Origin: Mycobacterium sp.
GTDB taxonomy: Bacteria > Actinomycetota > Actinomycetes > Mycobacteriales > Mycobacteriaceae
Assembly (NCBI GenBank): GCA_016197405.1
Contig: JACPVR010000004.1
Span: forward strand, 310,001-374,000
Reading direction: 5' to 3'
Length of the DNA: 64,000 nucleotides
Under the pieces are notes generated by a model that saw only the letters and a program-made list of their open reading frames with translations, was not told the DNA's origin and made no database searches. Below, in pieces: positions 62,432-64,000 of this stretch (its first letter is position 1; each line of letters opens with the position of its first letter). Both the position numbers and the translations under genes were made by a program.

Positions 62432-63979
62432 CTACTCCTTCATCATGTCCCGCACGGCCAGGTGGCTGAAGACCATGCTGGTGCCTATGGGGTTTCCGCC
62501 GCCGGGATAGGCGGTGCCGCTGGGCGCGGCCATGGTGTTACCGGCCGCGTAGAGACCGGGGATGACCGCGCCCGTCGTGTCGAGGACCCGGGCCGCCGTG
62601 TCGGTGCGCAGACCGCCTTTGGTTCCGAGATCGGAGATGCCGAATGCCGCGGCGTGGAAAGGCGGCTTCTCGATGGCATACAGCGGTGGTGCGCCGCCGG
62701 AGAACGCCCGGTCGTAGGGTTCGTCGCCGCGGCCGAAGTCCTCGTCGACGCCGCGCGCGACGTAACCGTTGAACCGCTCCACGGTGTCGGCCAGATTCTG
62801 TGCGGGCACACCGATTTTGGCGGCCAGCTCGGCCAGGGTGTCGGCGGTGTGCCACAAACCCGCCTCGGCGTACTTCTCGGGTTCGACCATCGAGACATTG
62901 GTTGCCTTGACGGGGGGAATGCCGCCCGCACCGTCGCGGTCGTCGTAGACCATCCAGTACGGCAGTGTCACCGAACCGTCGGCGATCGCCGCGACCACCG
63001 CACGGCCCAGCCGGTCGTACGCTTGTGATTCGTTGACGAAGCGTCGGCCCTGATCGTCGACGAAGATTCCGCCGGTGAACCACAGCGCGAACGCCGAACG
63101 GCCATCGGGGTGGGTCAACCCGGGTGACCACCAAGCCTGTTCCATCAGATCGGTGTCGGCGCCGGCCGCGATTCCGGCCAGATGGGCCAGACCACGATTT
63201 CCCCACGGCCCCATGGTGTCCCGCGACGACCCGGGTACGCCGTACTTTTCGCGTAGCTCGTCATTGTGCTCGAACCCGCCGGCCGCCAGCAGCACACCGC
63301 GCCGGGCCCGGATCGCGCTGCGCTGCCCGTCGCGTTCCACGATCGCGCCGACCACGGTGCCGTCGGTGACGACCAGTTCGACCAATGCGGTGTTCAGCCG
63401 TGCCGAACTGTGCGGATACTGCCGCGCGGCCAGCAGGAACCGGGCGATCAGTGCACGCCCACCGACGAAGTAGTCGTCCGGTTGCGGTGCGCCGAGCCGG
63501 TCGGAATCCAACGGCCCGCGCACCAACTCGCGCAACTCGGGGGCCGCCGATACGCGCAGCGCCTTGGCCGCGATATGGCGCATACCGTCACCGCGCGCCT
63601 TGGGTGCCTTCCCGAAATAGTCCGGCCAGGGCAGGATCTGGAATTTTAGCAGCTCGTCGGACTCCAGGTATTCGATGAGTGGCGCGCCGCCGCGCACGTA
63701 GGTCTCCTGCAGTTCGCGCGGGGTGCGGTCACCGACCACCGCGGTGTAGTACTCCAGGGCGTCTTCGATGGTGTCGTCGCCGCCGGCCCGGACCAGTACC
63801 GGGTTGGCCGGAAACCACATACCGCCGCCGCCGGAATAGGCGGTTGTGCCGCCGAACTTGTCGGTCGCCTCGACCAGGATGACGTCGAGTCCTTCGCGCG
63901 CTGCGGTATAGGCACCGGTGACCCCGCCGGCTCCCGAACCCGCTACCAGTACGTCGCATTCCTCTTGCCAGTCGACCAT
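62432..63979 (-). CDS. KstD-like FAD-dependent 3-ketosteroid dehydrogenase
   Basis: 515 aa. The FAD motif is DVLVAGSGAGGVTGAYTA (residues 8-25), the TTAYSGGGGMWFP motif and the C-terminal GTKGGLRTDTAARVL, AYPGGGNPIGTSMVFSHLA match the KstD/fumarate-reductase group. Identity with the first KstD is limited and short gaps are visible, so it may act on a different steroid or position (delta-1 or delta-4 type). The ATG 63979 start is preferred over one at 63991. It pairs with the second kshA-type gene, 3 nt downstream. Confidence 0.83.
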   Translation of the reverse strand: MVDWQEECDVLVAGSGAGGVTGAYTAAREGLDVILVEATDKFGGTTAYSGGGGMWFPANPVLVRAGGDDTIEDALEYYTAVVGDRTPRELQETYVRGGAPLIEYLESDELLKFQILPWPDYFGKAPKARGDGMRHIAAKALRVSAAPELRELVRGPLDSDRLGAPQPDDYFVGGRALIARFLLAARQYPHSSARLNTALVELVVTDGTVVGAIVERDGQRSAIRARRGVLLAAGGFEHNDELREKYGVPGSSRDTMGPWGNRGLAHLAGIAAGADTDLMEQAWWSPGLTHPDGRSAFALWFTGGIFVDDQGRRFVNESQAYDRLGRAVVAAIADGSVTLPYWMVYDDRDGAGGIPPVKATNVSMVEPEKYAEAGLWHTADTLAELAAKIGVPAQNLADTVERFNGYVARGVDEDFGRGDEPYDRAFSGGAPPLYAIEKPPFHAAAFGISDLGTKGGLRTDTAARVLDTTGAVIPGLYAAGNTMAAPSGTAYPGGGNPIGTSMVFSHLAVRDMMKE

Positions 63980-64000
63980 TGCCGTCCTCACAGGTAGTGC

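Overview
The window is high-GC actinobacterial DNA and almost certainly from a fast-growing Mycobacterium (Mycolicibacterium). The basis is a KstR-type sterol catabolic regulon with the gene content of the M. tuberculosis Rv3515c-Rv3538 region, an MPT63-like exported protein, a RqlH-type helicase, frequent GTG/TTG starts, ATGA-coupled genes and leaderless promoters of the form TANNNT, 6 nt, start codon. I saw no rRNA, tRNA, insertion sequence or CRISPR array.

Region A (1 to about 26.9 kb) is a large surface or exopolysaccharide locus. Its first block (minus strand, 9906 down to the window edge) encodes a VOC enzyme, a hexapeptide acyltransferase, a GT2, an acyl-AMP ligase, an SGNH-type hydrolase, an AcpS-like phosphopantetheinyl transferase, an ACP-like protein lacking the attachment serine, an asparagine-synthetase-like amidotransferase, a NadE-like amidase, a GDP-fucose-synthase-like epimerase and a partial Wzx flippase. 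A normal ACP (10554-10820) and a plus-strand acyltransferase (9996-10475) lie beside it. The second block (plus, 11054-15307) has a GT-C transferase, a GT4 and a fused double GT2. The third (minus, 21729-15256) is a chain of overlapping or nearly abutting genes: acyltransferase, GT4, two SGNH hydrolases, three Wzz-like co-polymerases and a Wzy-like polymerase. The fourth (plus, 22229-25754) holds a second polymerase-like membrane protein, a GT2 and a second Wzx flippase, followed by minus-strand acyltransferase and DUF218 genes. The likely scheme is lipid-linked repeat assembly, Wzx export, Wzy polymerisation and Wzz length control, with acyl and amide decoration. No initiating phosphoglycosyltransferase is visible.

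Region B (about 27.1-28.8 kb) is a short spacer with two exported or membrane proteins, one of them MPT63-like with a low-complexity tail.

Region C (28.9-64 kb) is dominated by sterol catabolism. kstD and an Rv3538-type hydratase diverge from hsaEGF. After a secreted Ser-rich beta-helix protein and a RqlH-like helicase come an IclR regulator diverging from an Rv3531c-Rv3529c-like operon, a Ser/Thr kinase with a small Cys protein, kshA with its Rv3527-like partner, a dicarboxylate symporter, ltp3/ltp4/DUF35 aldolase genes, an F420-type oxidoreductase, an Rv3519-like protein, CYP142, fadD19, a nitronate-monooxygenase-like gene and a ThDP enzyme. A second kshA/kstD-like pair with an AraC regulator closes the window. 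Six KstR palindromes (TNNAACNNGTTNNA) mark the controlled promoters. Together the products activate and shorten the sterol side chain (FadD19, CYP142, Ltp/DUF35), open the rings (KshA, KstD) and feed ring-A/B fragments to pyruvate and an acyl-CoA (HsaE/F/G).
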